Below, one piece after another: positions 1-12,505 of a DNA stretch of 64,000 bases. Each line of letters begins with the position of its first letter. Position 1 is the stretch's first letter. A program made the position numbers and the translations under genes. The notes under the pieces are model-generated. The model had not been told where the DNA came from and ran no database searches. It saw only the letters and a program-made list of their open reading frames with translations. Origin of the DNA: Calonectria ilicicola (taxonomy: Eukaryota > Ascomycota > Sordariomycetes > Hypocreales > Nectriaceae); NCBI GenBank assembly GCA_020809705.1, contig CP085829.1, forward strand, positions 3,472,001 through 3,536,000, given 5' to 3'.

Positions 1-1678
1 TACCGAAGGGAAGCTTCGCGACAGTTGGGGGAGGAACAAAAACCATTGTGGCGGCGATGCAGCGATGGACGGGCTGCACAGGACGGGAAACTGACTGGCT
101 AGAAGCCGCGGGGGTATCAAATGGGAAGCGAGAAGAAAGAAAGAAAAAAAACTAGAAAGAAACAGGATACTGATCTATGGGGAGGAGAAGAAAACAAGTT
201 GAGAGAAACAAGGCTGGACTGAGACGAGCCAAAGGGATGGGATGCAGGCTGATAATAAACCAAAGCCACAACCCACCCAACCAACCTCTCTGGCTGAAAA
301 CGACGGGCCTCTGCCCGCAAGCCTCATTCTCATTCCCCTCAACGGCCGAAGGGGGGACGGACCAGGGACCCTCTCCGCGCTTGCTTAGAGTTCCCCAATT
401 ACGTCCCTCCAAAAAGCCGGTTACGTGACGACGAGGCCGAAAAAGCTGGGGAAAATCGCCCCACAGGCTCCCCGCATGGGGGAGTAGACTCCACCAGGAG
501 CCAGCAGTAGTAGCGTAGTGAAGTCATTCATGCCTTCGAGTCCAGTGCGGCTGTGTGTGTGATGGTTGCCTTTTTTTTTCTTGGGAAGGGAGGTTTCCGA
601 TCGGTCCTGTCCCCCGTGATTCCCTATTCTAGACTTTGTATGGATATCATCTTGTTCCAAGTCAGCCGTCTTGTTTCAACCACAGCCTCCTCAAAAAAAA
701 GAAAAAAAATAAACCCAAAAAAATCCAAGTGTTGGGGTTATCTGTTCAAATCACCATCACCTCCGCTAAGACATACCTCTGCAACCCACAGTTGAGCGCC
801 CCGACCTTCCCAAAGCTTGGCCGAAGCACCGAGCAGCAAACGGGCCCCGTATCTGCGGCACAGCATCGGTCGCCTGAGAGACAGCTGAATGCCGAAGTTG
901 CCACAACCTGTGGGGCCCGTAATCCGTCGGTGCCGAGGCTCGCGGATATGCCACAGTGGAGTCTGGACCACCCGCGGAGCACCGCGGATCGAGATGAGCC
1001 TCGATACGGACCCGCCTCACATCCGAGTCTGTGGCCGAACGATGCCGTGTAGCTCATCAGCAAATATATTACTGGTTGTCTGATTAAGCTCCCTCCTTCC
1101 CGTTGGTGCTGCGTAACACTCAGCGTTCATGCCCAGAATATTCCCCGATGGCCAAATCTGACTTACCCCGCCCTCCTTTGCTTGATTGTGTGTCCTTGAA
1201 TCCCAGTTCAGGCACTTGGTGTAACCCTGTGAGAATCCATCTGTACTCGACGATTGTCCAATCAATTCTTGTCAGCGACGGCTAAATATACGAATCGATA
1301 CCCGTGATAATACGTACGCTTCTACACTCTTTAGGTTAGCACAATAATCCTCGAAATATTTTATTTTACGTACCAGATGATGATGCAAGCACACGCTCGC
1401 CCGCCCTCGGTTTATCACGAAGTGAGATTCTCAATCCAGAACCAAACATGAGAGTAAATTCTCAGCTCGGCGATATCATTCTGTGTCTCCTTCTTGGTCG
1501 GATTCTCCAATATCCAACCACTTACAATGCCAAATTTCTGTTCGTGCCCAACAAATCATCTGAGCATAGCCAGGGAAAAATAGAGTGCGTCCAAACTTCC
1601 GAATCAGATTTTCTTGCATGAGCTAGGACCTCTGAGCTTGGTATATGCAGGTCCAAATCACCAGAGTTGATCATAGAC
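1..1678. other. Left-edge region without a supported gene
   Basis: I see only short overlapping reading frames on both strands, several homopurine/A-rich tracts (around 145-200 and 690-725) and no frame with recognisable protein motifs or convincing splice sites. It could hold untranslated sequence of a gene beyond the left edge. Confidence 0.5.
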
Positions 1679-2020
1679 CTACTGGTCTAAGCGGACGCTC
1701 AAAGGAAGAAGTCCATCAACGCAATCCCAAGTGAAGCTATTGTACTTCGGAACATGGTCAACACAACCTTGGTGTATTTTAACATTCATGTTGATTTGTT
1801 CAAAAGGAGTTGTATTATCTGGTGTCCATTGAAAAATCGAGAAATGTAGGTGGTTGTCTTCTTGAGAAGGAAGGTGGATGGGACACTTGTTTACATGAGG
1901 TGTCCAACTCTTTTCGCAATGGCGGTCTGAGAGATGATATTTCATGAATGGTTGGATGATGCTTGATCCTGCTGCATCGCATAAATTGCCTTGAACTTGT
2001 TCGCAATGAATAGTCCGCAT
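1679..2020 (-). CDS. Possible small cysteine-containing protein or terminal exon
   Basis: A 113-residue frame begins at a genuine ATG (2020) and contains six cysteines (in the local contexts HCEQ, NLCD, RHCEK, NKCP, GCVD and WDCVD), which is dense for a random frame. The frame also continues upstream through a good 3' splice site (TTCAATTCTAG just before the codons preceding this Met), so it may be the last exon of a gene whose first exon I could not place. There is no visible signal peptide in this piece. I do not recognise a family. A short secreted fungal protein is one possibility; a chance frame is another. Confidence 0.25.
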   Translation of the reverse strand: MRTIHCEQVQGNLCDAAGSSIIQPFMKYHLSDRHCEKSWTPHVNKCPIHLPSQEDNHLHFSIFQWTPDNTTPFEQINMNVKIHQGCVDHVPKYNSFTWDCVDGLLPLSVRLDQ

Positions 2021-4212
2021 GCCACCCCACTAGAATTGAAGGATTGTCTCGCTCAACTATAGAGGAGCAGCTTCCGGGACGCGATCCATCATGATGAGGA
2101 GGTCGAAGGGACTTGAATTCATGAAATGATGAACGCAGTGCTGTCTTTAAAGAATTGACCGCGGTGCCAATACGTCAGCGTCTGCAACGACCATGCTAGC
2201 CCGCCATCCTGTACCAGGTGCTAAAACCGCGGCTCGCCGACCATACCCTGGAAAGCAACAAGCACCGAAGAATACCTGGGTGGTAGGGGATTCATGAAGA
2301 AAGGTCTTTGAACAATGCTCCTCGGGTGCTTCTTGTGCGTTTGTGCATGCGAGAGTGGCCTCACGCAATACAAGTTCACTCCAACAAGTGTACAACATAG
2401 GCCCATGAGAAAACAAGAATCGATATGTGGTTTCATCATGGTGAGGGAACCACGTCTCGAACCATCCAATATTTCTTTTGGTTCTGGTCGATGCGAAGAA
2501 TCACTGGATTCGCGATAGACAAGTTGAATTGCCCAGATCGCCAATAAGAAGGCATGGGATGGCCATAGCTCAAAGCAGAAAATGTAGACTTCAAGAAGCC
2601 AATCGCGAATTCACGGACGGGCGAAGGGGATCTTTTTGCTCGTTGCGATTATATTTTTTTCGACAGGTTGGGTTGTTGGGGAAAGGGATTTCTGAGTAAC
2701 GAGAGGTAGGGCGAGAGTGTTTAGTTTGCTTTAGCTTGGCGGTACAGCACAGACACTGACGGCATTCGCAATGTGATACTGGCCGGTGCTGGGCTTGATG
2801 CTCTCGTCCGTGATTTGTCGGCAGGAAAAATGAGGTCTTTATTGGGCTGGGAAGAGGAAACCTCAAGGGCAAAGGGGACGGAAATGGGATGAGAAAAAAG
2901 ATTGTGGTGGGGTTGTTGCCTGTGGCACCTTCCCATCTGCATGAGGTCGACTCTGCGCCTATGCACAACACCAACATCAGCTCCTGCCCAGGAAAAAAAA
3001 AAAAAAAAGGAGTTGCCGGCCTTCTTTATTTTGATCTTCCCAACCACTGCAAATTTCACGGAGTAATTTTTCGCTCGCCATTCCAGCTGTACTGCTTTCT
3101 ATATCCATAATGGTCAGCGCATAGTCGAATTTCTGCTCTTTAGTACTGCGGCCGCAGCTCCCACCCTGCCCTTGACTACAAGATCACTCCTCAAACCAGG
3201 CGAATGTGCCAAACGCCAATCGCAAAAGCCCAAATGTCTTTAGGTTGTTGTTGTATTCTAGCACGATATCCCCGAGGTCAATCAGGAATAGTTTTAGTTT
3301 TCCCTTGGTTGCGTTGCCAAGTGGAGGCCCTTTCAACAATGATATTCCAAAATTTGATGTCGCTGTGCATGATGCCGCATTAAAATAGCCCCCATACATA
3401 CGCCTTAAGTTAGCCCCAAGAGCTAGCTGTCGTCGAGGTCAATAATTCGGAAACCCCGGTTTTCTCTGATGCCGATTACAGCGCTCAAGATTGAGATGAC
3501 ACGAAATCGCTTCATCATCCCCCCCCCAGCAGCTTCAACGTCAATGTCTTCATCTATACGATCAATAGCGGCACAAATTTCTCGCATGAACTAGTCGATA
3601 TCAACATTAGACTTGATTCTTTTTTTTATTAAAAAAAAGAAACACTTATTATGATTCCATAAGCAATAATCGGCTGCACGACTGGGATATAACTTGTCGC
3701 GGACTTCGTCAAATGGGATAGTAGCAAGTTTATCTATTTTTAGATTACCATGGAAGAACTTGACCATAAGTCGCTCAACGCGAGTAGGGTTGCGTCTTAA
3801 ACCCCCCAGGATTGCCAGTGGCCGTAGTTCGAATAGTGTTCCAAGGAGGCGGTATTTGATTCGGTTGATAGGATTTCGCTCATGTTCTTGGACACGACAG
3901 AAGGCATTCGCTCGCCGTCACTCACAGCCGAGTCCACGTTCGGTTGGTACATCGCCGATTTATCAAGCCATCCACTTATCTGACTAGGCACATGTAGCTC
4001 TTATCCATCTGGCATCCAAATATTATATGATTCGGGTATCCAACCTCTATATAAAAGGGCGTTATATGCTAATCGATCAACCGGCGCGCTGCCATGTGGT
4101 TGTGTGTCCGTATGTAGTCTATCCAAATATCTCAAGTACAAAAGTGTCGCTCCAATGCATATATGTACGTTAAAAAGTCATCATGAATGTTATTTTAGCC
4201 ATGCCCCCGGTC
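2021..4212. other. Intergenic, no supported gene
   Basis: Only short conflicting frames are visible. There is a poly-A run near 2992-3008 and a T/A-rich tract near 3619-3640. The last part is the 3' flank of the protease gene, which ends at 4213 on the minus strand. Confidence 0.5.
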
Positions 4213-5981
4213 TTATACCAAGTTCAATCCAATGGCAAATGCGCCTATTACGGCTAGAATGGAGCCTACTGGCACCTTTGGCATTGCGCCTGAATCGCTC
4301 GGGTCGGCGCTGCCGGTGACGGTAACGGTGGCCCGGGCAGGGCCAACAGTCTGTGTGGTGACGACGCCAGTCTTGCAGTTTTCGGCAATTGGTGGGCAGG
4401 AAGTGATGGTATAGACGGTGGTGTAGGCGTTGGTAGGGAGAGAGTTCGTCTTGGTGGCATCGGCCTGGAGCGTGTTAGTAAATTGTTCCTTGTACACCAA
4501 TTACATCCTGATGAGAAAAATAGGACTTACAACAGTCGTGGTGTGAACCACTCTGGCATCGCTAGGCTTGCACTCGCCAGTAACTTCGGCAATTGACTTC
4601 TCGTCCTTGCCAACAGCCACAATGTCATCGTCGCCGCAGTTTGCGGCCTGTGCAACGTGCACCTCGACGTTATCCCAGTCAAAGACAAAGTAGCCAGCAC
4701 GCAACACTGAGTCACCGAGAATCTGCTGGTCGGTGGTGATGACAACACCAATATAGCAGTAGGTGCCATCCCCAATGTCGAGGATAAAGTCGCTCAGCGG
4801 CACATTAACAGTCATGTTGCCAAAGCCAAAGTCGACGCTGCCGTCACGGTCGCGTGCGGAGCAGCGAGTGTAGTAGTAACCCTCGCCGTCCTCAGTCGCA
4901 CCAAGGGCATCCAGGATCGGGTAGGCGGCCGAGTAGTGCATGCGACTGATTGTGGTGCCTGAGTCAAGCATTACATTCGTGTCATCCTTGTCTAGAGCAA
5001 AATTCTGCTTCTTGCCACTCAATGTCGCTCCCAGACCGGTCAGGGTAACGGCCAGGCGGTACTCGCCCTTCGCACCGCGGATGATGGGCACTGTCTCGAA
5101 CTTTCCAATATACTTGCTGCGATCGACACCGCCGTAGATAACGGCTCCCGTCTCGGCATCTGAGTGGCGTAGGTCAAGAGCAAAGGTACGGCTCTTGATC
5201 AGGCCCTGGTCGGCCATGGAACTCAGCACCAGACTGTAGGGGTAGTCTCGCTGAAATCCACCACGGAGATCTGGTGACAGGCCCAAGATGCCTTGCGAGA
5301 TGCCATCGCTCTCAGACACGACGCCAAAGGTCTGGTTCTTGAGCTTCGCACCGCCAAACGTCAACGTCTCGGTATAGTAGTGGATGGTGGCTGAAGTCTG
5401 CGTAGACGCATCTGATGCGTCGCCGTATCTAATGACCTCCTTGCCAAAGGGGCCGATGGGAGGCGTCGAGGACTTGTCGGGGTCGTAGTGGCCAAACGAC
5501 TGGCACTGGCGATATTGATCATTTGTTGGGGCTGTTGAGCAGTCAGGGTTGACCCAGAGTTCGTTAGATCCGGTGTCAACTAAGACGGTAATGTTCTGCG
5601 GGGGGTTTCCAAAGCCGACTAGGAAGGCACAAAAGTTAGACACAAGTTTAGATACAGGTCAAACAAAGTTCTGTCCGGTTGAGTTTGAAGCGTTCCTGAA
5701 TTGCATTCCCGAGACATCAAAAAATAAAGCAAGGGGGGCGTTGCACCAGTCTAAATCTGAAACAATATAAAGCAAAACCTACTTTCTGCAGAATAGAAGA
5801 AGTCGCGATTCTCCAGCTGTTGTAAAATGGGTTCGCCATCTCGTTTCGTCTTGTGCTTGGGATTGTTCGTAGTCCCAATAGGCACCGAGAGGAAGCCCTT
5901 GCCTATGGTCGCGCGCGGGAAGCTGACGGCCTGTGAGGTGCCGAGAATGGCCAGCGCCGGGGCTAATGTTGTCCAGCGCAT
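4213..5981 (-). CDS. GPI-anchored aspartyl protease (yapsin/OpsB-like)
   Basis: Pepsin-family (A1) endopeptidase, expected at the cell surface. I read three exons: 5981-5783, 5618-4531 and 4464-4213, giving 512 residues. The introns (GTAGGT...CTAG, 164 nt; GTAAGT...CAG, 66 nt, with a CTAAC branch point) keep the frame. Residues 1-19 form a signal peptide. A Lys-Arg at 46-47 is a likely propeptide processing site, as in yapsins. The first catalytic motif is VLVDTGSNELW (Asp81) preceded by GFGNPPQ, and the second is VMLDSGTT (Asp285). The C-terminus is a Thr/Ser-rich stretch followed by a hydrophobic tail ending IGAFAIGLNLV, which fits a GPI signal. Family members cleave after basic residues and process secreted or wall proteins; the exact specificity here is inferred. 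Start chosen at the ATG giving the signal peptide. Confidence 0.93.
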
Positions 5982-8472
5982 CGTGATCGGATCGTGGCCG
6001 TGTGAGAATCGGTGGGATCTTGGACGTTATACGCAAGTCCGGGTCGTCCAGAGAGGGATTATCGGCGGGAAGAGGAAATCTCACGACGGGAGTCGCGGAA
6101 ACACGCACTACCAGGGCCCTCATTCAGCTTTATGTCAAGTGTCGAGCTACCTTTCAGCTGCAGCACTGAGCTGCCCTATGCCCGCTCGTAGCGCCCTCTC
6201 GATTTCTTAAAATGCCCCTGTCGGTGGTCCCGGCTGGTGGCGCTTCGCCCCAGCGACGCATGGTCATGGACTGCACTAAAGGTGTGCCAAGGTGCTTTCA
6301 GGCTCAGCTATGGACAAGGCTTCTGTCAATCCCCAAAATAATCCCCAGCCCCGGCTTGGTAAGTGCGTGAGTTGTCAGAGGACCCCTCCGAGGGCGAAAC
6401 GGGACGTGGTTGTGTTGTAGATGAATCATTGGTGTTAATTAATGCCCATGATGCTGCAAAATCCACCAATGTAGATGCCGTATTACTGCCGCCATGGCTG
6501 ACGACCGACCCGTCAGCACTTTGCTCATCTACATGGTGGCGCCAGGGACCGACAGCAGACGGTCTCGTTTCACTTGGCAGCGATCCCTCGACGTCCCCTC
6601 TGGATTCTCCCATCCAGGTCGCCGTCCGTCTTTCGCACCAATATCAGCATACTTGGCAAACTCCACACACCTGAGAAGTAAACAGGGAAGCACAGCAAAG
6701 AAATACAGAGTGACTGACATTTCCCTGTTTGCTGTTTCAGGGAGCAGCATCACATCCTTCCACTCGTCTCGGCTTCGTCCCGCGACCCCACAGAGCTAAA
6801 CTGGCTCGGGAGCGAGATTGGGGCGATGCGAAGGCCAGCCCCCTGTCGCAAAAACAACCTTGTCGAAAGCGCAAAGCCAAGAGGCGCCCTAGAGATGGTT
6901 AAAAAAGCAGTGCTTATGCCGAGCAGCGGATGGGCGTGGCGGGAGGCGTTTTGGGGGCCCATGATTCGTGCATCTGCTAGCGCTCAATTTGGATTGCAGG
7001 TCATCCGTTGCTGGCGAGCTCGTAAACCCATCTTGGCGGCGACGCTATGCTGTCCACCTGAGAGGCCTCTCTACATGACGCTGGCCCAGGCTCGGCTCAG
7101 AGCTGCCAAGTCGGGATTGCTGAGCGAGCTTGATTTTTAAGCTGTGGGGGGCGTGCGGCGCAACAAGGACAACGACAAGGCTGGGATTCGTGATCCGAAA
7201 TCTGAAACGACGTTTGACTCGGGGTTCGTGTTACATGCCAGAAAAACGGTGTTCCCGCTGCACTGGGGCTTGTCCGTACCTTGCATGACTCGATCTGCAA
7301 CCACAGTTAGTCGTGTGCCGTGTCTCTCCAGGGAACCAACATGATGGTGGTGGTGATGGATAACCTACATTGTGGGCGCTACCAGCAGGTTCCGCTATTG
7401 GCCTGTCCTCAGCCTCCCCAATGGACCAGACAGGGTGTCCTTGCCCATTAGATTTGCGCCGCAGATCCGCCAGGGCCACCAGTCACGCGTGTGTTTGATC
7501 TATCCATACCTACACAAAACATTACCTATTTATCCTCAGCATATTCGATAATCGGTTCATTCTCAAACAAATCGAATCCCAAACATACATTAGTAGTTTT
7601 CTCAGTGGCCTTTCATATCTCGATTCCCCAAAGCTCTTCATCCCCTCCCAGATCCACGGCCAAGGAGTTAGTGGCTACCTCTAATCCCTGCTAATCAGCG
7701 TTGTATTCCGCGTACCCCTTAACAGTTTCAAACCATTCAACGTACCCTTGTATGTAGCAGCAGAGAGAGAGCTCAACCCCTCCAATAAATGTGATATTTC
7801 GTCAAAAGGAGAGCCAAAAAGTGGCGGATATATCCAACGTGGTGGAAATTGCAAAAATGAAACCCTCTAGTGATTGGTTCACCCGGGCCACCAGGCTTCG
7901 GTCATAGTTGGAAAGTTCATGTATCCAATTGTTCTAGCTCGACACAGAGTTCAACAAATCCATGTACTGATTTCCCATATATCTACTGCTACCCCATATA
8001 TAGAAGACTATTGACCCCAGGGGTAGATGATTGTCAATGAGTAATGCTACAACACATATGCTAGCCTACCAAATTCCGGTTTCTCCATCCAAAGTCCGGC
8101 CCAACCAAAATAGAAGGAACATAATTGGGTAAATTAATTCATATTAACCAGTCATACAATTCTCATGACACCAATTTGGCTGTGATGTGCTGTGCTCGCC
8201 AATGACATCACCCAGGACCTATGAACTCGACACGACAAGTTGGAAGCCAGGAACAATTAACCATAAAATCCACAATGTGTGTATATATAAGCAAGAAATT
8301 TTTTGGTCATTAACAGCAGGTATTCTACCGCAGGTTTTCTTTCAGCATCATGTCGTTAATAATACAGGATGGTGGTGTTTTATTTCTCTCGACTATAGCG
8401 TACAAGCTAGCCATGCTTTTGTTTTATTTCATGATACATAATCCCCGGTGCACCCAATGGCTGTTGAGAGGA
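5982..8472. other. Intergenic between protease and ATP12
   Basis: This holds the protease promoter (from 5982) and a long tract with only short frames of unusual composition, none with recognisable motifs. One 104-codon plus-strand frame (6826-7140, ATG start) has no supporting features. The AT-richer part from about 7500 to 8450 lies downstream of ATP12. Confidence 0.5.
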
Positions 8473-9674
8473 CTAGCCGCGCTTGGTGGTTCCAGAGACC
8501 AACAGGGCGACACTACCCATCTGTCTTCTCACATCCTCCCTGTTGACGTCGTGTGTGTCTTCCACCTCTCCCCACTGACCAGTTTGCCAATCCACCTCAA
8601 GGCTTGTCGCCACGGCTGCCTCTTCCACGCCAAACTTGGTGCCTGCATTGAGCTCGCCCTTGCCAACAGGGCCCTCGCTCCACTCAGTAATGAAGCGGGC
8701 TCCAGCCAGTAAACTCTTGCCAGCCAGGACGGCGCGCTCAAGACCAGCGATCTCCCAGGCATCCAGCCCTGTCACCCAACCCTGTACAATCTCCCGCACG
8801 CCAGGATTCTGCGATTGGGGAAAGATGGAGTGGCCGTCCAGGACGGGCTTGATCTCGACGCCTGGCCAAACGTGAGTGGTCAAGAACGATACAATATCCT
8901 CAGCGATGCGCTTCTGGACATCTCGTAGCGACTCTCCAGCCTCGTTCCTCAAATGGTGTTCCTCAGCTGGGGGTGCCCAACAGAGAATTGAGTCGGTGTC
9001 GAGGTATCGGAGCAGGTTCTTCGCAATGTTGGCTCGAACCTCGGAGATTGACGACCCGGCGGCGGCATCGGCGGCGGCAATGTCCAAGGCACGGCAGATC
9101 AGACTCGTCAATGGGATAAGGTGCTGTCGGGTAGTGTCCTGCGCAGAGGTGAGAAGGTCCCATTCGAGAGCGAGGGCGTATGCGAGATCAGGCTTAGAGC
9201 GGGGGACACGGATGATTTCCTTGGTGTTGGGGTCTCGTAGCGGTCGCGCATCGAGGAAGACTTGTAGGAATCCTATTTAATGATGCAATTAGCCATAAGC
9301 CCAAAGAGTTCCCAATTGTCGTCCAGGTGGTCGCCGGGAAAGACGCTCGTAGTGGACTGTAACTCACCATCAACCTCTTTCACAGTCACATCCTTCCAGA
9401 ATCTCTTCTTCAGTCCGCCGCCCACGGCCTTCCCAGAGCTAGCGCTGCGCAGCTCCTTGGCATTCTTGAGCATCTCGGCCTGCCTCCTCCTACGGGCAAT
9501 GCGCTGGTGGAGGTTCTCGGCGGCGGGCGTCGGAGGCTCTGGCGGCGGGCCGGTGCCGACGATCGGAGCGACATTGGCGGGCTTTACAACGGTCGAGTGG
9601 ATCGGGCGGAGGAACACGGGGGCATTGACGAGCCGAGGCGCCAGTCGGACTGGCAATCGTGCCGCTGCCTTCAT
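8473..9674 (-). CDS. ATP12: Mitochondrial F1-ATPase assembly chaperone ATP12
   Basis: ATP12 binds the free alpha subunit of the mitochondrial F1-ATPase and prevents its aggregation during assembly in the matrix. Two exons, 9674-9368 and 9272-8473, encode 368 residues; the intron (GTGAGT...TAG, 95 nt) joins cleanly to give EVDGFLQVFLDARPLRDP. The first 30 residues are Arg/Ala-rich without acidic residues, a mitochondrial presequence. The diagnostic block is KKRFWKDVTVKEVDG followed by LDARPLRDP and an ALALEWD segment (family consensus: FW..V.V....G....LD.R.L.TP...LA.EW). The C-terminal half is helical. The start at 9674 has CACC before the ATG and gives the presequence directly. Length fits fungal ATP12 proteins. 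Likely a constitutive housekeeping gene. Confidence 0.94.
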
Positions 9675-10100
9675 GGTGGGCGATGGTGCGGTGCGTGAAT
9701 TGATTTTTGGAGAGTGTGAAACAGTCCGAGGCAAAAGGCTGAGAAACACGGAAGCTGGAAGCGTTTTTTTGTGGAGCCGGCGGCGGAATCGCGGGGCTTG
9801 CGCCGATGAGGAGGTGATGATACATCAGCGGCAAAACGTAGAATGAATAGAACTTTCAAGGAATATTCAATTCTATCTTTGTATAGTTGAATCCAGCGGG
9901 GCCGAACCTAGATTGAGTCTTAGATCTGACTTTCTTGAAAGTATTCTCGCATGTCAACACCCTGAAACGCCAATGTAGAAGAAGTATTAGTTAGCACCCT
10001 CGTGCCCGTCCAATGGGTCATTAAAAGGGTTGGAAAATACCCCAAGATATAAATAAGGTTTTTTTTTATTTATAGTTAAATAATTAAAATTATTTATTAC
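9675..10100. other. ATP12 upstream region and AT-rich tract
   Basis: The first part is the ATP12 5' flank. From about 10050 to 10110 the sequence is almost pure A/T (runs of TTATTTA), directly downstream of the kinase gene stop. No gene is seen. Confidence 0.55.
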
Positions 10101-12248
10101 TTATTTACTTATTTCTGAGACTTCCTTGGCAGCTTTCAGAAGTAGTTGCTGCATTGAATCATACAAATTTTCATCCTCTTTCTTCCATTTAGTGCTGTTA
10201 GGAAACACCGCCTGACGCAGCTGGGCCACACAGGGTTTTAGAACAGAATAGTAGTCTGTAAAAAACTCATTTATAGTCCTGTGAAATAGGGCTTCGTCTG
10301 AGATCGTCCCTAATTTGAGCTTCGCCAATGTTTCCGTACCGGCATAGTTCCACTGGTCAAACTCAGGAACCGTTCTCCATCGCCTTGGCCCGCCAAAGTG
10401 GACACATATCCAGAACAATACCCAAAAGAATGATTCCAGATCATGCATAAAAGAGTGTTGCTCGCCCAAAAGTGCACCTACGGCCATAAACGCCCGAGTG
10501 CCTGTTTTACCCTTAGAACCAGATGCTTGGAGCCGTGACTCATCAATTGCGAGGTCGAGATCGATCAAAAAAGAGTTAGTTTCATCCTCCTTGATCATAA
10601 TATTGTTGATGGAGATATCTCTGTGAAGGAGGCCAGCTTTCCGACGTAAGGATTTATGCCCCTCAATGCCATCCGCTAATGCAGAGAGCAAAATAGATGG
10701 GGTGCTTGCATGATAGATAGGCTTTCCAAAATCAAGGAGTATCACACGTTGATGCACTCGGTTCAAAGGTGAATATTCATTGGCGCTCACTGGAGATGCC
10801 GAACAAGATCGCTTACTTGGAGGTATTGCCGACCCTGCTTGGCTAGATGATCTTTTGGCTCCAGTAACAATTGGGTTTCTCGACGAGGCATAAGCTGCAT
10901 CCACCCGCAGCGCTAAATTCGACGGTCTGGGCCGATAGTTCACGGCTGTTGTTAGATCGAGGCCTCGGCGAAGATTGACGCGAATGTCATCATCAATACC
11001 GCGTATTTGGACGACTTGATGGTGATAGTATCTAGCCACGCAAGACACCCCTTTTTCAGTTGCCTGCTGTAGCATCTCTCCTTCTTGCTTACGCTGCGTA
11101 TCCTGCCATGAGTCCTTGATGACAAGTGGTTGTGACCCGCCTTCCAGATGAGCTTTCCAACAAGTCGTCGCCAGACCAGATATACAGCATGATCGATTCA
11201 TCACACCATCAAGAATCAGCCGTTCCGGGATGTCATTTCGCTCAATATCAATATACCGCTCATTCGATGACACAGTAATAGTAGGGTCAAAGCCAAGCTG
11301 TTCGTCATCCATCCAGAAAAAGGCAAGAATAGTAGACACAAAACGTAAACCGTCCTTGTTGATATCGAATTTATCAGAAGCAATACCACCAATCCGATCA
11401 AACTCCCATATTCTCATCAGTGATCCACAAAGTGTGAAGCCCAGAACAAAGCGGCGAGTGTCTTGTGCTGCTAGAACCTCTCTTGCGTATCTACCAAGAT
11501 CAAGCCATGCTTTTGAAGCAATATCAGCAGCTGGGTTACTTTTGAGTTCTCCGGGAATAAGAATCTTGGACCAGTGGCATGTAGATTCTTTTTTAGCGTG
11601 AGCATCGTTCACAAACCCAACATCCAACTTACGCTCGGCAGTTGAACCTTCGATGGGTTTATTTGGTTGGGCTAATGGCCGGCGTGAACATTTATAGCCG
11701 ACATTGTATTCTTCGGAAAATTCAGCAAGCTTCTCGGTTACTTCTGCAAACCAAGATAATACGTCGTCTTGGTTCGCATCTTCCGGCCAGCCTATCCACC
11801 CTTCACAGAAAAGGGGGCTATCGCCTGCCGTGCATTTTTGGAAAACGGCCTCCGAAACCAAATCCGGGACGTTGCCTAGAAAGGTTTTGTGAAAATCAGG
11901 AATGCCGACATAGAGAGAGCCGAGCTCTTCCTTCAGGACCTTATCCACATCTTTCCGGTATTCTGAAGAGTTCGCAAAAGCGCTCGTATTTTTACGCCAT
12001 AGGGTTTGTTGGAAAGAAGACACTATCGACCGCGGGGGAGGAGTGAGTTCGTGAACGGCATGGTATACTTGGGTCCATATGAGTTCGTCCTCTGCATTTT
12101 TTTGGGCAACAGCATTGAATAGCGGTTTGATACGATCGAAGTCGAAGCTATTGGACACAACAACAGAGAGAAGATCGAACAAATCGTGACGAAGAGTTTT
12201 TCTGCCACATGCCGAGCGAAGTATGCGGGGTGCCGAAAGCGTGACCAA
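10101..12248 (-). CDS. Fungal-type protein kinase (FunK1 family)
   Basis: A single long frame of about 715 codons matches the fungal-specific kinase-like family. The N-terminal domain holds GRKTLRHDLFDLL and an ELTPPPRSI block typical of these proteins. The kinase part has the catalytic loop HRDISINN (Asp544 and Asn549 counted from 12248), LIDLDLAID in place of the usual DFG segment, and the strongly conserved stretch GTRAFMAVGALLGEQ then HDLESFFWVLFW. Hence the catalytic Asp and Asn are present and the enzyme may be active; substrates of this family are unknown. No ATG occurs at the 5' end of the frame: 12248 is a TTG codon and the frame stays open to about 12317, where it enters a minisatellite. 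The true start may be in an upstream exon or may have been lost, so the 5' boundary is uncertain. Confidence 0.85.
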   Translation of the reverse strand: MVTLSAPRILRSACGRKTLRHDLFDLLSVVVSNSFDFDRIKPLFNAVAQKNAEDELIWTQVYHAVHELTPPPRSIVSSFQQTLWRKNTSAFANSSEYRKDVDKVLKEELGSLYVGIPDFHKTFLGNVPDLVSEAVFQKCTAGDSPLFCEGWIGWPEDANQDDVLSWFAEVTEKLAEFSEEYNVGYKCSRRPLAQPNKPIEGSTAERKLDVGFVNDAHAKKESTCHWSKILIPGELKSNPAADIASKAWLDLGRYAREVLAAQDTRRFVLGFTLCGSLMRIWEFDRIGGIASDKFDINKDGLRFVSTILAFFWMDDEQLGFDPTITVSSNERYIDIERNDIPERLILDGVMNRSCCISGLATTCWKAHLEGGSQPLVIKDSWQDTQRKQEGEMLQQATEKGVSCVARYYHHQVVQIRGIDDDIRVNLRRGLDLTTAVNYRPRPSNLALRVDAAYASSRNPIVTGAKRSSSQAGSAIPPSKRSCSASPVSANEYSPLNRVHQRVILLDFGKPIYHASTPSILLSALADGIEGHKSLRRKAGLLHRDISINNIMIKEDETNSFLIDLDLAIDESRLQASGSKGKTGTRAFMAVGALLGEQHSFMHDLESFFWVLFWICVHFGGPRRWRTVPEFDQWNYAGTETLAKLKLGTISDEALFHRTINEFFTDYYSVLKPCVAQLRQAVFPNSTKWKKEDENLYDSMQQLLLKAAKEVSEISK

Positions 12249-12296
12249 GGCGCCGAGCAGTTGGATCGACAGGTCTTTGAGATCTATCGAGGTCGT

Positions 12297-12505
12297 TAGT
12301 GAATCAATGCACCATCAGTGAATTAGTGCACTATCAGTGAATCAGTGCACCATTAGTGAATCAGTGCACCATTAGTGAATCAGTGCACCATCAGTGAATT
12401 AGTGCACTATCAGTGAATCAGTGCACCATCGGTGAATCAGTGCACCATTAGTGAATTAGTGCACCATCAGTGAATCAGTGCACCATCAGTGAATCAACGC
12501 ATTAG
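12297..12505. repeat. 19-bp minisatellite upstream of the kinase gene
   Basis: About ten to eleven head-to-tail copies of a 19-bp unit, GTGAATCAGTGCACCATTA, with few variants (TTAG for TCAG, CTAT for CCAT). It abuts the 5' end of the kinase frame. There are no unique spacers, so it is not CRISPR-like. Confidence 0.95.

Noticed and set aside
12297..12505. Possible CRISPR array
   Set aside because: Copies are directly adjacent with no unique spacers and lie in a spliced eukaryotic genome; it is a minisatellite.
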